From Thermomonospora echinospora (lineage in GTDB: Bacteria; Actinomycetota; Actinomycetes; Streptosporangiales; Streptosporangiaceae): a stretch of DNA of 64,000 nt. The DNA is taken from assembly GCF_900108175.1 (NCBI RefSeq), contig NZ_FNVO01000004.1, positions 496,001-560,000 on the forward strand, read 5' to 3'. The translations under genes were made by a program, and so were the position numbers. How positions within the stretch are numbered: position 1 is the stretch's first letter; each line of letters begins with the position of its first letter. Positions 25,043 through 34,825 of this stretch are shown here, piece after piece. The notes beneath the pieces were generated by a model. That model was not told where the DNA came from. It saw only the letters and a program-made list of their open reading frames with translations, and searched no databases.

Positions 25043-25735
25043 TCAGCCGAGCGTCAGCCAGCGGACGCCCAGACCGCGGACCCACTCGGCCTCGTCCGGG
25101 CTGATCGGCTCCCGCCCGGTCGCCTTGCGCAGGAACGTCACCTGGTCCCAGCCGATCCCGCGCACCCGGGCCACGTCCTCCGCCTCCAGCAGCAGTTCCT
25201 CCACGGCATCACCGGCCTGGGAAGTCAACCAGGGCTCCCGCTCCAGCGCGGCGGCCAGGTCCAGGCCGTGGACGGCGACCTCGACCACTCGGGTGAGCAG
25301 GAAGTCCGACAGGAGCATCGCGTCCCCGTGCCGGGTGACGATGACCCGGCCGGGAGGCTCCGCACGGCAGAGCCGGTATGCGTTCTCCCAGGTGTCCGTG
25401 AAGTCCTCGGCGAGCGCCACACCACTGTCCTGGGCCGCCGCATACTCGACCGCCAGCGCGATCCGCGCCGCGTTCGTCTCCGCCGAGAACCGCTCGTCCG
25501 GCCGGTAGTACTCCCTGGCCGACACCTGAGCACGGGCCGGAGCCGGCCCGTCCAGCATGTCGGGCAGCCAGCCGATCACGACCCGGACATGCCCCAGCAA
25601 CTCCCGCACCCGCCAGGGCTCACAGGCCGTCGGCCGATCCCACTCCCGCTCGGACAACGCCCCGACGACTCCGGCGAGCCGCTCCGCCTCCGCCCGGAAT
25701 GTCGCCAATATTCGTTCGTGGTTCACGCAGGTCAT
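25043..25735 (-). CDS. Maleylpyruvate-isomerase-like mycothiol-dependent protein (TIGR03083 type)
   Basis: 230 residues with the DinB-like four-helix fold: LAGVVGALSEREWDRPTACEPW at the N-terminus, a characteristic WxVRELLGH segment, and VVEVAVHGLDLAAAL as the conserved metal-site HGxD motif. Members use mycothiol, the actinobacterial thiol, in detoxification or isomerisation; the substrate is unknown. The start at 25735 lacks a clear ribosome binding site. Confidence 0.8.
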   Translation of the reverse strand: MTCVNHERILATFRAEAERLAGVVGALSEREWDRPTACEPWRVRELLGHVRVVIGWLPDMLDGPAPARAQVSAREYYRPDERFSAETNAARIALAVEYAAAQDSGVALAEDFTDTWENAYRLCRAEPPGRVIVTRHGDAMLLSDFLLTRVVEVAVHGLDLAAALEREPWLTSQAGDAVEELLLEAEDVARVRGIGWDQVTFLRKATGREPISPDEAEWVRGLGVRWLTLG

Positions 25736-25874
25736 GCTACTGACGATTAATTTGGTCGAATCGCTGCGTATCCGCCCATGTGCAGATAGTTTTCGGAAGC
25801 TCTCCCTGGCCGCACGGTCGGCTTGGCGGAGATCTTCGCCGAGCCGGGGACCCGTGGGAGGCCCCGGGCCGGGG

Positions 25875-28139
25875 TCAGAGTTTTTCGAGGGGGGCGTAGC
25901 GGAGGACGAGGCGTTTGACGCCGTAGTCGCCGCCGAAGTCGATGCTGGCGGCGGACTTGTCGCCGGCGCCGTCCACCGAGACGACCGTGCCCAGGCCGAA
26001 GGAGTCGTGGGTGACCTTGTCGCCCGGGGACAGGGCGGGCACGGGGCGGTTGCCGGGGGAGCGGACGCCGGGGCGGGCCGCCATCGACGCCATGGCCGGG
26101 GCCGCGGCCTCGCGCTCCCAGTTCAGCAGGGTGCCGGGGACCTCGCTCAGGAAGCGGGACGCCGGGTTGACCTGGGGCGCCCCCCACGAGCTGCGCATGG
26201 TTGCCCGGGTCAGGTAGAGGCGCTGCCGGGCGCGGGTGATGCCGACGTAGGCCAGGCGGCGCTCCTCCTCGAGCTCCTTGGGGTTGCTCATCGCCCGCAG
26301 GTGCGGGAAGACGCCGTCCTCCATGCCGGTGAGGAAGACGACCGGGAACTCCAGGCCCTTGGCGGTGTGCAGGGTCATCAGGGTGACGACGCCCTGATCG
26401 TCGTCGGGGGCGCGCTCGCCCGGAGGGACGGGGGCGCCCTTGGTGCCGGGGATGGAGTCGGCATCGGCGACTAGGGCGATCTGCTCCAGGAAGTCCACCA
26501 GGCGGCCGGAGGCGTCCTCCCCGTCGAGGCGTTCCTCGAACTCGCGGGCGACGGCCTCCAGTTCGTGCAGGTTCTCGATGCGGGTCTCGTCCTGCGGGTC
26601 GCGGGAGGCCTGCAGCTCGGCGAGGTAGCCGGTGCGCTCCAGCACGGTCTCCACCAGCCGGGCCGGGGTGGCGGTCTCGGCGGCCTCGCGCAGGTCGTCC
26701 AGCAGGGCGACGAACTCGCGGACGGCCTTGATGGAGCGGGTGGCCATGCCGGGCACGTCCTCGGGAACGCGCAACGCCTCCCAGAAGGTGATCCGCTCAC
26801 GGGCGGCGTAGGCCTCCACGCACGCCTCGGCCCGGTCGCCGATGCCGCGCTTGGGCACGTTCAGGATGCGCCGCAGCGAGACGGTGTCGGCGGGGTTGGC
26901 CAGTACCCGCAGGTAGGCCAGCAGGTCGCGGACCTCCTTGCGCTCGTAGAAACGGACGCCGCCGACCACCTTGTAGGGCAGCCCGACCCGGATGAACACC
27001 TCTTCGAAGACCCGCGACTGGGCGTTGGTGCGGTAGAAGACGGCCACGTCGCCGGGGCGGGCGGTGCCGGAGTCGGCGAGCCGGTCGACCTCGGCGGCGA
27101 CGAAGGCGGCCTCGTCGTGCTCGTTGTCGGCCACGTAGCCGATGATCCGGTCGCCCTCGCCCTGGTCGGACCACAGCTTCTTGGGCTTGCGGTCGGCGTT
27201 GCGCTCGATCACCGCGTTGGCGGCCGACAGGATCGTCTGGGTGGAGCGGTAGTTCTGCTCCAGCAGGATCGTGGTGGCGTCCGGGTAGTCGCGCTCGAAC
27301 TCCAGGATGTTGCGGATCGTCGCGCCCCGGAAGGCGTAGATCGACTGGTCGGCGTCGCCGACCACGCACAGCTCGGCCGCGCCGAGGTCGTCCTCGCCGC
27401 CGCGGATCGGCTCGGTGAGCTGGCGGACCAGCTCGTACTGGGCGTGGTTGGTGTCCTGGTACTCGTCCACCAGCACGTGCCGGAACCGCCGCCGGTAGTG
27501 CTCGGCCGCCTCCGGGAACGCCTGCAGCAGGTTGACCGTCGTCATGATCAGGTCGTCGAAGTCCATGGCCCCGGCCTGCATCAGCCGCGCCTGGTACATC
27601 TCGTAGACCTCGGCGAGCGTCTGCTCCATGTGGGTGGACGCCCGCGCCTTGAACGTCTCGTAGTCGATCAGCTCGTTCTTGAGATTGCTGACCTGGGCCG
27701 AGAACGACCGGGGCGGGTAGCGCTTGGGGTCCAGGTCCAGCTCCCGGCACACCAGCGCCATCAGCCGCTGCGCGTCGGCGGCGTCGTAGATGGAGAAGCC
27801 GGACGGGAAGCCCAGCCGCCTGGCCTCGCGCCGCAGGATCCGCACGCAGGCGGAGTGGAACGTCATCACCCACATCGCCGCCGAGCGGGGGCCCACCAGC
27901 CCCTGGACCCGTTCCTTCATCTCGCCGGCGGCCTTGTTGGTGAACGTGATCGCCAGGATCTGGCCGGGATGCACGTTCCGCTCGGCCAGCAGGTAGGCGA
28001 TGCGGTGGGTCAGGACACGGGTCTTGCCCGAGCCGGCTCCCGCCACGATCAGCAGGGGGCCGCCGGAGTGGACCACGGCGGCGCGCTGCTGCGGGTTCAG
28101 GCCGTCGAGCAGCGGGTGTGGGGCATCGGTGGTGGACAT
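25875..28139 (-). CDS. pcrA: ATP-dependent DNA helicase PcrA/UvrD
   Basis: About 754-residue SF1A 3'-5' helicase for repair and replication restart. Walker A GAGSGKTRVLTHRI near residue 35, motif Ia ITFTNKAAGEM, DEYQDTN Walker B, QSIYAFRGA, QNYRSTQ (motif IV region), VTLMTLHTAKGLEFPVVF (motif V) and YVGITRARQRLYL (motif VI) are all present. The C-terminus ends with the PcrA-type GDKVTHDSFGLGTV RNA-polymerase-interacting module. ATG 28139 follows a TAAACT -10 element by 8 bases and has no ribosome binding site, so the message is probably leaderless. Confidence 0.97.
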   Translation of the reverse strand: MSTTDAPHPLLDGLNPQQRAAVVHSGGPLLIVAGAGSGKTRVLTHRIAYLLAERNVHPGQILAITFTNKAAGEMKERVQGLVGPRSAAMWVMTFHSACVRILRREARRLGFPSGFSIYDAADAQRLMALVCRELDLDPKRYPPRSFSAQVSNLKNELIDYETFKARASTHMEQTLAEVYEMYQARLMQAGAMDFDDLIMTTVNLLQAFPEAAEHYRRRFRHVLVDEYQDTNHAQYELVRQLTEPIRGGEDDLGAAELCVVGDADQSIYAFRGATIRNILEFERDYPDATTILLEQNYRSTQTILSAANAVIERNADRKPKKLWSDQGEGDRIIGYVADNEHDEAAFVAAEVDRLADSGTARPGDVAVFYRTNAQSRVFEEVFIRVGLPYKVVGGVRFYERKEVRDLLAYLRVLANPADTVSLRRILNVPKRGIGDRAEACVEAYAARERITFWEALRVPEDVPGMATRSIKAVREFVALLDDLREAAETATPARLVETVLERTGYLAELQASRDPQDETRIENLHELEAVAREFEERLDGEDASGRLVDFLEQIALVADADSIPGTKGAPVPPGERAPDDDQGVVTLMTLHTAKGLEFPVVFLTGMEDGVFPHLRAMSNPKELEEERRLAYVGITRARQRLYLTRATMRSSWGAPQVNPASRFLSEVPGTLLNWEREAAAPAMASMAARPGVRSPGNRPVPALSPGDKVTHDSFGLGTVVSVDGAGDKSAASIDFGGDYGVKRLVLRYAPLEKL

Positions 28140-28147
28140 CACCCGCG

Positions 28148-28153
28148 AGTTTA
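28148..28153 (-). promoter_or_regulatory. pcrA -10 element, probably leaderless
   Basis: TAAACT on the minus strand ends 8 bases before the pcrA ATG, with no Shine-Dalgarno sequence. The same hexamer stands 7 bases before folD. Confidence 0.45.
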
Positions 28154-28221
28154 CGGCGCTGTGGCGACACTGCGGCCCGCGTTCGGCCCGGACCGCCGCG
28201 ATGCGCAGACGTCCCGGCGGT

Positions 28222-28286
28222 CCGGGCTGAGGTCCTGCGCTGGTGGTAGGCGTCCCGGGCTCAGGTCTTGCGCTGGTCGTAGGCGT
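28222..28286. repeat. 33-bp tandem duplication across the dhaM 3' end
   Basis: 28222-28253 and 28255-28286 match with three mismatches at a 33-bp offset. The right copy is the last codons and stop of dhaM; the left copy lies beyond the stop, where the stop triplet has become a sense codon. Confidence 0.8.
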
Positions 28287-28647
28287 CCTCGGCGGCCGCC
28301 ACCACCGCCGCCAGGTCGGCGCCGGCGGCGGCCGCCGAGGCGGCGGCGACCGCGCCCTCCACCAGCGGCGCGTCGGCCAGCAGCACCGAGGTGTCGGCGT
28401 CCTCGACGAACGTCCTGGCGGTCAGGACGGAGCTGCCCAGGTCGGCCAGCAGCACCACCCCGGCCCCGTCGTCGGCCGCCCGCACGGCGTTCTCGACCAG
28501 CTCGATGCTGGTGCCCAGTCCGCCGTCCACGTCGCCTCCGGCCGCCTCCACCCGCACCTTGTGGACGCCCATCTCGCGGGCCAGCTCGCAGACGCCCTCG
28601 GCCAGGCGCCGGCTGTGCGAGACCACCACGAGCCCCACGTTCGCCAT
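28261..28647 (-). CDS. dhaM: PTS-dependent dihydroxyacetone kinase, phosphoryl donor subunit
   Basis: 128-residue EIIA-mannose-type domain that passes phosphate from HPr to DhaL-ADP. The phospho-acceptor is His11 in VVVSHSRRLAEG; GVVLLADLGSSV is the conserved substrate loop. It consists of the EIIA domain alone, without the HPr and EI fusions of the E. coli protein. Last gene of dhaK-dhaL-dhaM, 3 bases after dhaL. Confidence 0.94.
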   Translation of the reverse strand: MANVGLVVVSHSRRLAEGVCELAREMGVHKVRVEAAGGDVDGGLGTSIELVENAVRAADDGAGVVLLADLGSSVLTARTFVEDADTSVLLADAPLVEGAVAAASAAAAGADLAAVVAAAEDAYDQRKT

Positions 28648-28650
28648 GTG

Positions 28651-29286
28651 TCAGCCCTCCCCGCCGGTCACGTCCGCCAGCGCGCGCAACAGCAGCACGG
28701 TCGAGGCCGCGCCCGGGTCGAGGTGGCCGGCGCTGCGCGGCCCCAGATAGCTCGCCCGGCCCTTGCGCGCCACCATCGGCACCGTGGCCTCGGCCCCTTC
28801 CGCGGCGCCCGTCGCCGCGGCGCGGGCGGCGGCGGGCAGGCCGGCGCCGCCGTCGACGGCCGTCTCGTAGGCGGTGACCGCCGCGGCGAGCGCGTCCACC
28901 ATCGTCTTGTCGCCCTCGCCGGCCCCGCCCAGCTCCCGGACGCCGTCGAGCGCGGCCCGCAACGCCGTCCCGAGCGCGGCGGCGTCGGGCTCGGCGGCAT
29001 CGCCCAGCGTCTTGCCCGCCCGGCGCAGCGCGGTGCCGTAGAGGGGGCCGGACGCACCGCCGGTCTTCGACACGATCGCCCGCCCGGCGCCGATCAGCAC
29101 CTTGCCCGGCGTGGTGCCGGCGGGCAGCCCGTCCAGCGCGGTGACCGCGGCCCCGAACCCCCGGGCGAGGTTGAGCCCGTGGTCGCCGTCTCCGATCGCC
29201 GCGTCCAGCGCCGTGAGCCGTTCGGCGTCCGCCGTCACCAGCTCGGCCGCCCGCCTGATCCAGGCGGCGAAGTCGCTCGCGTTCAC
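28651..29286 (-). CDS. dhaL: Dihydroxyacetone kinase, ADP-binding subunit
   Basis: 211 residues. The Mg-ADP-binding aspartates are in [15 protein letters not shown] (Asp33, Asp35), with [11 protein letters not shown] and DKTMVDAL as further signatures. DhaL holds ADP as a cofactor rephosphorylated by DhaM and transfers phosphate to dihydroxyacetone bound on DhaK. The GTG at 29286 overlaps the dhaK stop as GTGA. Confidence 0.95.
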   Translation of the reverse strand: MNASDFAAWIRRAAELVTADAERLTALDAAIGDGDHGLNLARGFGAAVTALDGLPAGTTPGKVLIGAGRAIVSKTGGASGPLYGTALRRAGKTLGDAAEPDAAALGTALRAALDGVRELGGAGEGDKTMVDALAAAVTAYETAVDGGAGLPAAARAAATGAAEGAEATVPMVARKGRASYLGPRSAGHLDPGAASTVLLLRALADVTGGEG

Positions 29287-30281
29287 CGGCCCCACCGTAG
29301 TGCGGGCGTCTGGACGGGGGCGTCCCACAGGCGCAGCAGCTCGGGGGTGAGGCGGCAGACGGAGATCATGCAGCCGGCCATCTCCAGGCTGGTCACGTAG
29401 GGGCCGACCAGCGACCGCGCCACCGTGACCCCGTGGTCGGCCAGCCAGGAGGAGGCCACCCCGTAGGCCACGTACTGCTCCAGCAGCGGGGTGCCGCCCA
29501 TCCCGTTCACCAGGACCAGCGTGTCGGAGCCGCGCAGCGGCATGTCGGCGTCGATGGCTGTCAGGGCGGCGGTCACGATCTCGTTCGCGGAGCCGGCCTT
29601 GACCCGCTCGCGGCCCGGCTCGCCGTGGATGCCGATGCCCAGTTCCATCTCGCCCGGGTCCAGCTCGAACGTCGGGCGCCCGGCGGCGGGCACGGTGCAG
29701 GGCGACAGCGCCACCCCGAACGAGCGGGTGCGCTCGTTGACCTCCCGCGCCACGGCGGCCACCGCCTCCAGCGGGGCGCCCTCCTCGGCCAGCGCCCCGG
29801 CGATCTTCTCCACGAACAGCGTCGCGCCGGTGCCGCGGCGGCCCGCGGTGTACGTGCTGTCCTGGACGGCCACGTCGTCGTCCACCACGACGGTGGCGAC
29901 CTCGATGTCCTCGTCGTCCTTGGCGAAGTCGGCGGCCAGCCGGAAGTTCAGCACGTCGCCGGTGTAGTTCTTCACGATGTGCAGCACCCCGGCGCCGCCG
30001 TCCACCGCGGCGGTGGCGGCCAGGATCTGGTCGGGGACGGGGGAGGTGAACACCTCGCCGGGGCAGGCCGCGTCGAGCATCCCGTGGCCGACGAACCCGA
30101 CGTGCAGCGGCTCGTGCCCGGAGCCGCCGCCCGACACCAGCCCCACCTTGCCGGATCGCGGTGCGTCCGCCCGCACCACGATCCCGGCCTCCAGATCGAC
30201 CCGCAGCCCGGGGTGGGCGGCGGCCAGGCCGCGCAGCGCGTCGGCGACGACCTTGACCGGATCGTTGATGATTTTCCGCAT
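29283..30281 (-). CDS. dhaK: Dihydroxyacetone kinase, substrate-binding subunit
   Basis: 332 residues. Dihydroxyacetone is bound covalently by a histidine, here His219 in [31 protein letters not shown] is the conserved N-terminal segment. ATG 30281, first gene of the operon dhaKLM. It lies back to back with the PIG-L deacetylase gene, 45 bp between starts. Feeds glycerol- or dihydroxyacetone-derived carbon into glycolysis as DHAP. Confidence 0.96.
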   Translation of the reverse strand: MRKIINDPVKVVADALRGLAAAHPGLRVDLEAGIVVRADAPRSGKVGLVSGGGSGHEPLHVGFVGHGMLDAACPGEVFTSPVPDQILAATAAVDGGAGVLHIVKNYTGDVLNFRLAADFAKDDEDIEVATVVVDDDVAVQDSTYTAGRRGTGATLFVEKIAGALAEEGAPLEAVAAVAREVNERTRSFGVALSPCTVPAAGRPTFELDPGEMELGIGIHGEPGRERVKAGSANEIVTAALTAIDADMPLRGSDTLVLVNGMGGTPLLEQYVAYGVASSWLADHGVTVARSLVGPYVTSLEMAGCMISVCRLTPELLRLWDAPVQTPALRWGR

Positions 30282-30314
30282 ATCCGGCTTGTACCCGATG
30301 TCGGTATCGCCGCC

Positions 30315-30326
30315 TAGTGTGGGCGC
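30315..30326 (+). promoter_or_regulatory. Probable leaderless promoter of the PIG-L gene
   Basis: TAGTGT (30315-30320) ends 6 bases before the GTG at 30327 and no ribosome binding site is present. Confidence 0.4.
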
Positions 30327-31052
30327 GTGACGGATGTGATCGACGACAGGGACATCGAGCGTGCGCTGGTGGTGATGGCGCATCCCGACGACGTGGACTT
30401 CGGCTCGGCGGGGACGGTCGCCGTCTGGACCGACCGGGGCATCGAGGTGACGTACCTGATGGTGACCGACGGCGACGCGGGCGGCTTCGACGACGGTATG
30501 ACCAGGCAGGAGATGGCCGCGCTGCGCCGCGAGGAGCAGCGCGCGGCGGCCAAGGCGGTCGGTGTGACCGACGTGCGGTTCCTGGGGTATCCGGACGGGC
30601 GGGTGGAGGCCACGCTGGAGCTGCGCCGCGACATAGCCCGGGTGATCCGGCAGGTCCGGCCCGACCGGGTGCTGATGCCGAGCCCGGAGCGCAACTACGA
30701 GCGGATCCATCCGAGCCATCCCGACCACCGGGCGGTGGGGTCGGCGGCCCTCGACGCGGTGTACCCGGACGCCCGCAACCCCTACGCCTTCCCGGAGTTG
30801 CGCGAGGAGGGCCTGGAGGCGTGGACGGTGCGGGAGGTGTGGCTGAACGGCGGTCCCGTGGCCGACCACTACGTCGACGTGACGGAGGTGTTCGGGCGCA
30901 AGCTGACAGCCCTGCGCTCGCACGCCAGCCAGGTCGCCCACGTGCCGGACCTGGAGGGCATGCTGCGGGGCTGGATGGGCGCCAACGCCCGGGCCGCGGG
31001 GCTGCCCGAGGGGCACCTGGCCGAGGGCTACCACGTCGTCTCCACCGCCTGA
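30327..31052 (+). CDS. PIG-L family zinc-dependent deacetylase
   Basis: 241 residues. The zinc and catalytic motif is [10 protein letters not shown] (His19, Asp21, Asp22), and a second zinc ligand lies in SHPDHRAVG. The family includes mycothiol biosynthesis MshB and mycothiol conjugate amidase Mca as well as many antibiotic-tailoring enzymes. This protein is shorter than typical MshB/Mca (about 290), so I leave the substrate open. Probably leaderless. Confidence 0.88.
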   Translation: MTDVIDDRDIERALVVMAHPDDVDFGSAGTVAVWTDRGIEVTYLMVTDGDAGGFDDGMTRQEMAALRREEQRAAAKAVGVTDVRFLGYPDGRVEATLELRRDIARVIRQVRPDRVLMPSPERNYERIHPSHPDHRAVGSAALDAVYPDARNPYAFPELREEGLEAWTVREVWLNGGPVADHYVDVTEVFGRKLTALRSHASQVAHVPDLEGMLRGWMGANARAAGLPEGHLAEGYHVVSTA

Positions 31053-31136
31053 CCGGCCGCGCCGGCGGCCGGGCTCTCCCCGATAGGGTCATGGACGATC
31101 GTTCTTTGACTCCTTACAACCCCCGGGGAGTGGCGT

Positions 31137-31904
31137 GTGCAGGCCGAGCACGTGGTCATGCTTCTGGTGGCGGCGCTGGCCGCGGGCTGGGTGGACGCCG
31201 TGGTCGGCGGCGGCGGGCTGATCCAGCTTCCGGCGCTGATGGCGGCCACCACGGGGCAGCCGGTGGCCGCCGCCCTGGCCACCAACAAACTGGCCTCGAT
31301 CGCCGGCACCTCCTCGGCCGCCTACACCTACCTGCGCCGGGCCAAACCGGACGTGCGGATCGCCGGGCCGGCCGGGCTGCTCGCGGTGTGCTCGGCCGCG
31401 GCGGGCGCCGGCTGCGCGGCCGTGATCTCCTCCGAGGTGCTCCGGCCGGTGATCATGGTGGTACTGCTGGGCGTGGCGGCGCTGGTGGTGCTGCGTCCCG
31501 ACCTGGGCCGCACCTCCAGGCTGGTGCTGCGCACCCCGCGCCGCACGGCGGCGGCCATCCTGGTGCCCGGGGTGCTGATCGCCTTCTATGACGGCCTGGT
31601 CGGGCCGGGCACCGGAACGTTCCTGGTCATGGCGTTCACCATCCTGCTGGGGGTGGACTTCGTGCACGCCTCGGCCAACTCCAAGATCATCAACGCCAGC
31701 ACCAACCTCGGCGGCCTCATCGTGTTCGCCCTGCAGGGGTACGTGCTGTGGACGCTCGGCCTGGCGATGGCCGTCTGTAACATCGCCGGCGCCCAGCTCG
31801 GCGCCCGCATGGCCGTCGACCGGGGCGCCGGCTTCGTCCGCGCCGTGCTGCTGTGCGTCGTCGGCGCCCTGGTCGTCAAGCTCGGCCACGACCAGTTCGG
31901 CTGA
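31137..31904 (+). CDS. TauE/SafE family permease
   Basis: 255 residues, about eight membrane helices, with the family's paired motifs GWVDAVVGGGGLIQLPALM near the N-terminus and YDGLVGPGTGTFLVMAF in the second half. The family exports sulfite, sulfoacetate or other organosulfur anions. Substrate not predictable. GTG start at 31137 with GGGGAG upstream. Convergent with the GH15-like gene, 3 bp between stops. Confidence 0.9.
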   Translation: MQAEHVVMLLVAALAAGWVDAVVGGGGLIQLPALMAATTGQPVAAALATNKLASIAGTSSAAYTYLRRAKPDVRIAGPAGLLAVCSAAAGAGCAAVISSEVLRPVIMVVLLGVAALVVLRPDLGRTSRLVLRTPRRTAAAILVPGVLIAFYDGLVGPGTGTFLVMAFTILLGVDFVHASANSKIINASTNLGGLIVFALQGYVLWTLGLAMAVCNIAGAQLGARMAVDRGAGFVRAVLLCVVGALVVKLGHDQFG

Positions 31905-31907
31905 CGT

Positions 31908-33308
31908 TCAGGCGGGCGGGACGGGCAGCCGGTCCTCCAGGGAGGCCAGGGTGAGCAGGACGAGGGAGGCCGTCCAGCCCAGCGGGGCGACCGCCGCCGG
32001 GCGGCCCCGCCGGTCCACCTTCTCCGGCAGGGCGCCCAGGTCGGTGCGGTGCTCGTCCAGCCAGTCCAGCCTGGTCAGGGTGTCCTCCACCCGGCCGGAG
32101 GCGGCGGCGTTCAGGGCGAACAACGCCATCTCGGGGGTCCAGGCCACGTCCGGGTTGCCGCTCCACCGCTCGCCGGGCAGCACCCCGCCGTTCGGCAGGC
32201 GCAGACGTTCGGCCGCCTCCAGCACCGCCGACTCCACGCCCGGGTCAGCGGGCGCGAACGGCGGTGCCAGGAAGGTCACCGAGGTGTCCATCAGCCCGCC
32301 GGGGACCGGTGAGCGCGGATAGCCGTACGGGGTGAACGTCCGGGCGATCGCGTCCGACACCCGCATGGCGGCCTGGCGCCAGCGGCGGCCCTCGGCCTGG
32401 CGGCCGCTGCGGTCGGCCAGGTCGGCGGCGGCGCGCAGCCCCATCAGGACGGGGCCGACGACGCCCAGCGTGGGACGGCGGGGGTCCTGCTCCTTGCCGG
32501 GGTCGCGCTCGAAGTAGTCCGAGGACGGCGGCGGCAGCCCCTCGACGTCCAGCGAGGACTCCAGATGGTCGGCGGCCCGGCGCACCATCGTCCACAGCTC
32601 CGGCAGCACCGCCTCACCGGCCGGGGCGTACACGTCCAGGAACCAGCCGGCCCACAGGACCCAGCCGAGCGAGTCGAGCTGGGTCCGGCGGCCGTCGGTC
32701 ACGGGGGTGCCGTCGAGCTTGTAACGGGCCGCCCACAGGCCGGGCTCGGTCTGCGTACGGGCCAGGAACCGCAGCACGCGCCGGGCCTCCGCCGGGTGCC
32801 CCGACACCAGGAAGGCCACCGCGGCGAACGCCGCGTCGCGCGGCCACACGTACCGCCACTGCCGGTACCAGGAGGCCGTCGTGGCGCCGTTGGGCCGGGT
32901 GAGCAGCCGCAGGTCCAGCAGCGCCCGCACGGCCATGTCCCGGTACACGGTGTCACCGCCGGGGATCCGGCCGGCGGCCAGCCAGCCCCGGTCGTCGCGC
33001 ACCGCCGTCGCCACCCTGGGGTCGTCGGCCGGGACGGTGATCGGCTGCTGGCCGCCGAACTGGATCAGCCGCACCCGGCCGTCGGCCAGCCGTACCACCG
33101 AGCTGTCGGGCAGATACGCCGCACCGGCCGCCTCGGTGGCGTCCATCGGCCGGTGGGCGAACGGCCAGCCGCCCCCGCCGATCAGGCCCGGCGAGGCCCA
33201 CTCCGGGCGGGTCTGGTCCGGCAGGGTCGAGCCACAGGTGGCGGCGAGCATCATCACCAGCGAGAACGCGATGGTGCGCCGTACCCGCCTGGCTCCCGGG
33301 CTCGTCAC
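31908..33308 (-). CDS. Exported GH15-like (alpha/alpha)6 glycosidase
   Basis: 466 residues. An N-terminal signal (RRVRRTIAFSLVMMLAATCGS) has an imperfect lipobox (LAATC, Thr at -1), so it may be a lipoprotein or cleaved secreted protein. The core shows glucoamylase-family features: WRYVWPRDAAFAAVAFLVSG, DSLGWVLWAGWFLD and NPDVAWTPEMALFALN. Likely hydrolyses alpha-glucans or trehalose-like sugars outside the membrane; substrate uncertain. GTG 33308 with GAGAGG upstream. Confidence 0.8.
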   Translation of the reverse strand: MTSPGARRVRRTIAFSLVMMLAATCGSTLPDQTRPEWASPGLIGGGGWPFAHRPMDATEAAGAAYLPDSSVVRLADGRVRLIQFGGQQPITVPADDPRVATAVRDDRGWLAAGRIPGGDTVYRDMAVRALLDLRLLTRPNGATTASWYRQWRYVWPRDAAFAAVAFLVSGHPAEARRVLRFLARTQTEPGLWAARYKLDGTPVTDGRRTQLDSLGWVLWAGWFLDVYAPAGEAVLPELWTMVRRAADHLESSLDVEGLPPPSSDYFERDPGKEQDPRRPTLGVVGPVLMGLRAAADLADRSGRQAEGRRWRQAAMRVSDAIARTFTPYGYPRSPVPGGLMDTSVTFLAPPFAPADPGVESAVLEAAERLRLPNGGVLPGERWSGNPDVAWTPEMALFALNAAASGRVEDTLTRLDWLDEHRTDLGALPEKVDRRGRPAAVAPLGWTASLVLLTLASLEDRLPVPPA

Positions 33309-33632
33309 CGTGACGCACCTCTCGTTCCTCGATCGAGAAAACCGACAATCAGCACATTCAACACTCGGTCTGCAAGTGTCCAACTCAGGTTTACCCGCTC
33401 GTGTCACCCCGGGCGGCACACAGCGGCCGGTTCCCGGCAGAGTGGACCCGCTTTCGCGATCAGGGAGCGGCGTTTTATAGGCTGCTCGACCGGAGCGGAC
33501 CGCTCTGGTCGCCGCGCGTACAGCCCGCCTCGGACCATCGCGACTCTGTGCGGGCGATCGCCGGAGCGGTCGATTAAGGGCGTGCGGTTCAGCACGCAGC
33601 CAGGCTGTCGATCCGTATAAGGACGGACCCTC
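33309..33632. promoter_or_regulatory. 324-bp upstream region of sucC and of the GH15-like gene
   Basis: Contains a TTTTATAGG AT-rich patch (about 33474-33482) that may hold a -10 for sucC, an interrupted palindrome at 33487-33511 (CGACCGGAGCGG with its complement), and AAGGA before the sucC GTG. No gene is supported in it. The long leader suggests complex control of sucCD. Confidence 0.4.
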
Positions 33633-34823
33633 GTGGACCTGTTCGAACATCAGGCGAAGGAGCTCTTCGCCGAGTACGGGGTACCGGTGCCCACCGGCAA
33701 GGTGGCCCACACGCCCCAGGAAGCAAGGGCGATCGCGGAGGAGCTCTTCGCCGCCGGAAGCAAGAAGGTCGTGGTCAAGGCCCAGGTGAAGACCGGTGGC
33801 CGGGGCAAGGCCGGCGGGGTGAAGCTCGCCGACGACGCCGACGAGGCGCAGGCCCTCGCCGAGCAGATCCTCGGCATGGACATCAAGGGTCACACCGTCC
33901 ACAAGGTGCTGGTCGAGGCCGGCAGCGCGATCGCGCAGGAGTACTACTTCTCCTTCCTGCTCGATCGCGCCAACCGCACCTTCCTGTCCATCTGCTCGGC
34001 CGAGGGCGGCATGGACATCGAGGAGGTCGCCGCGACCAACCCCGAGGCCGTCGCCAAGGTGCCGGTGGCCGCGCTGACCGGGGTGGACCGGGCCAGGGCA
34101 CGCGAGATCGCGCAGGCCGGCAAGCTGCCCGAGCAGGCCCTGGAGGGCGCCGCCGAGCTGATCGAGCGGCTGTGGGCGGTGTTCACCGACGAGGACGCCA
34201 CCCTGGTCGAGGTCAACCCGATGATCCTGACCGCCGACGGCCGGGTGATGGCGCTGGACGGCAAGGTCACCCTCGACGACAACGCCGCGTTCCGCCAGCC
34301 GGAGCACGCGGCGCTGACCGACGAGAAGACCACCGACCCGCTGGAGGCCCGCGCCAAGGACAAGGACCTCAACTACGTCAAGCTGGAAGGCTCGGTCGGC
34401 ATCATCGGCAACGGCGCCGGCCTGGTCATGTCCACCCTGGACGTGGTCGCCTACGCGGGCGAGGAGTACGGCGGGCAGAAGCCGGCCAACTTCCTGGACA
34501 TCGGCGGTGGCGCCTCGGCCGAGGTGATGGCCAACGGCCTGGAGATCGTGCTGTCGGACCCCTCGGTCAAGAGCGTGTTCGTCAACGTCTTCGGCGGCAT
34601 CACCGCCTGTGACGCGGTCGCCAACGGCATCGTGGCGGCCTACAAGCTGCTGGCCGATCGGGGCGAGAGCGTGGACCGCCCGCTGGTGGTGCGGCTGGAC
34701 GGCAACAACGCCGAACTCGGCCGGCAGATCCTCGACGAGGCGAAGCTGACCGGTGTCGAGCGGGTGGACACTATGGACGAGGCGGCCAAGCGGGCCGCCG
34801 AGCTCGCCGCGGCAGGTGCGTGA
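33633..34823 (+). CDS. sucC: Succinyl-CoA synthetase beta subunit
   Basis: 396 residues, ATP-grasp fold. N-terminal [20 protein letters not shown] and [17 protein letters not shown] for nucleotide binding, later [17 protein letters not shown] metal site and [16 protein letters not shown] at the C-terminus. Makes ATP or GTP from succinyl-CoA in the TCA cycle with SucD. GTG 33633 with AAGGA. Followed directly by sucD. Confidence 0.98.
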   Translation: MDLFEHQAKELFAEYGVPVPTGKVAHTPQEARAIAEELFAAGSKKVVVKAQVKTGGRGKAGGVKLADDADEAQALAEQILGMDIKGHTVHKVLVEAGSAIAQEYYFSFLLDRANRTFLSICSAEGGMDIEEVAATNPEAVAKVPVAALTGVDRARAREIAQAGKLPEQALEGAAELIERLWAVFTDEDATLVEVNPMILTADGRVMALDGKVTLDDNAAFRQPEHAALTDEKTTDPLEARAKDKDLNYVKLEGSVGIIGNGAGLVMSTLDVVAYAGEEYGGQKPANFLDIGGGASAEVMANGLEIVLSDPSVKSVFVNVFGGITACDAVANGIVAAYKLLADRGESVDRPLVVRLDGNNAELGRQILDEAKLTGVERVDTMDEAAKRAAELAAAGA

Positions 34824-34825
34824 AC

